Assembly: GCA_002363125.1 (NCBI GenBank)
Contig: DEWE01000002.1
Location: 1-13,194 of the forward strand
Length of the DNA stretch: 13,194 nt
Origin: Candidatus Saccharibacteria bacterium UBA3218
Lineage (GTDB): Bacteria > Patescibacteriota > Saccharimonadia > Saccharimonadales > Saccharimonadaceae
Reading direction: 5' to 3'
The translations under genes and the position numbers were made by a program. Within the stretch, counting starts at the first letter, position 1. Each line of letters opens with the position of its first letter. The notes under the pieces were generated by a model. That model did no database searches, had not been told where the DNA came from, and was given only the letters and a program-made list of their open reading frames with translations. Of the stretch, positions 12,833-13,194 are shown piece after piece.

Positions 12833-13194
12833 TTATTTTTTGTGACAATGATCGTGGTCTGCGTCGGTTTCTAAGTGGTGATGGTGATGTTTGGTTAGGT
12901 GTGGGAAGATAAACTCTAGACCGACTTTAATGATAATAATCGATATAACAACGCTAATATACGCTTCAAAATCTACGTGCCATATTAGGTAAATAATGGC
13001 AGAGATTAATACAGCTACACTAATAATCGTATCGTTCATGGTTTCGGCGCCACTGGCAACTAGTACTTTTGATTTGACTTTCTTGCCGGTATTTTTTAGA
13101 TAAATTGCTAGGAGATATTTTGCTATAATGCTAGCAATCAGAACTATGATCGTAGGGACGGAATAATCAACTTCTTCGGGAGTAATAAGTTTTT
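12833..13194 (-). CDS. CDF-type cation efflux protein, C-terminal part (start outside window)
   Basis: The minus-strand frame is open from the window edge to TAA at 12833-12835, giving about 119 residues; the start is not in the window. Several hydrophobic helices are visible. The segment LVASGAETMNDTIISVAVLIS matches the CDF helix that carries a metal-site Asp, and DFEAYISVVISIIIIKVGLEFI resembles the last helix. The family exports Zn2+, Cd2+, Fe2+ or Mn2+ by proton exchange. The usual cytoplasmic domain is absent: the protein ends in a His/Asp-rich tail with five consecutive His, then DHDHCHKK. It stops 5 bases from the tRNA fragment and is probably the chromosomal flank. Confidence 0.7.
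   Translation of the reverse strand, partial: KLITPEEVDYSVPTIIVLIASIIAKYLLAIYLKNTGKKVKSKVLVASGAETMNDTIISVAVLISAIIYLIWHVDFEAYISVVISIIIIKVGLEFIFPHLTKHHHHHLETDADHDHCHKK

Overview
This is an AT-rich bacterial window that reads as the right-hand part of an integrated, prophage-like element followed by a short piece of host chromosome. Lysis genes lie at the left, a Xer-like integrase at the right, and just beyond it is the 3' half of a tRNA-Thr(GGU) gene that ends in CCA. That arrangement is expected at an attachment junction. The genes are compact and use the standard code with TAA, TAG and TGA stops. Extended -10 boxes of the form TGTTATAAT recur, and Shine-Dalgarno (SD) sequences are clear. The style, the encoded CCA and the GH25/Cpl-7/LysM lysin suggest Candidatus Saccharibacteria (TM7) or a Firmicute. 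I favour Saccharibacteria, but only as an inference.

Layout: (1) 1-1279, a lysis cassette of GH25 endolysin plus a two-helix holin. (2) 1280-2179, a GC-rich structured element at 1312-1385, then three small genes, the last with a zinc ribbon. (3) 2157-2756 on the minus strand, a 199-residue protein of uncertain function transcribed away from the next operon. (4) 2920-10995, a four-gene operon: Type III methyltransferase Mod1, the shared Type III restriction subunit Res, a second methyltransferase Mod2, and an SF2/SNF2-like ATPase with an N-terminal membrane helix and a long charged coiled coil. (5) 10996-11321, a regulatory interval with two promoters, an attenuator-like set of alternative hairpins and two inverted repeats. 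(6) 11322-12564, a 99-residue protein and a tyrosine recombinase. (7) 12576-12827, a terminator, a new promoter, a highly folded segment, and the tRNA-Thr 3' half. (8) 12833-13194 on the minus strand, the C-terminal part of a CDF-type metal transporter, probably chromosomal.

The most notable feature is the pair of mod genes. They are clearly diverged over most of their length, yet share a 223-bp block with no mismatch (3304-3526 = 7804-8026) ending exactly in the DPPY/F motif. Two more near-identical blocks begin at motif I. The diverged target-recognition region lies between these identical blocks. This is the pattern expected if recombination or gene conversion exchanges the specificity domain between the copies, or deletes res between them. 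The membrane-anchored helicase ending this operon is the second unusual element and could be an undescribed accessory component. The third is the right end, where an element-borne promoter and folded RNA segment run straight into the displaced tRNA-Thr 3' half.
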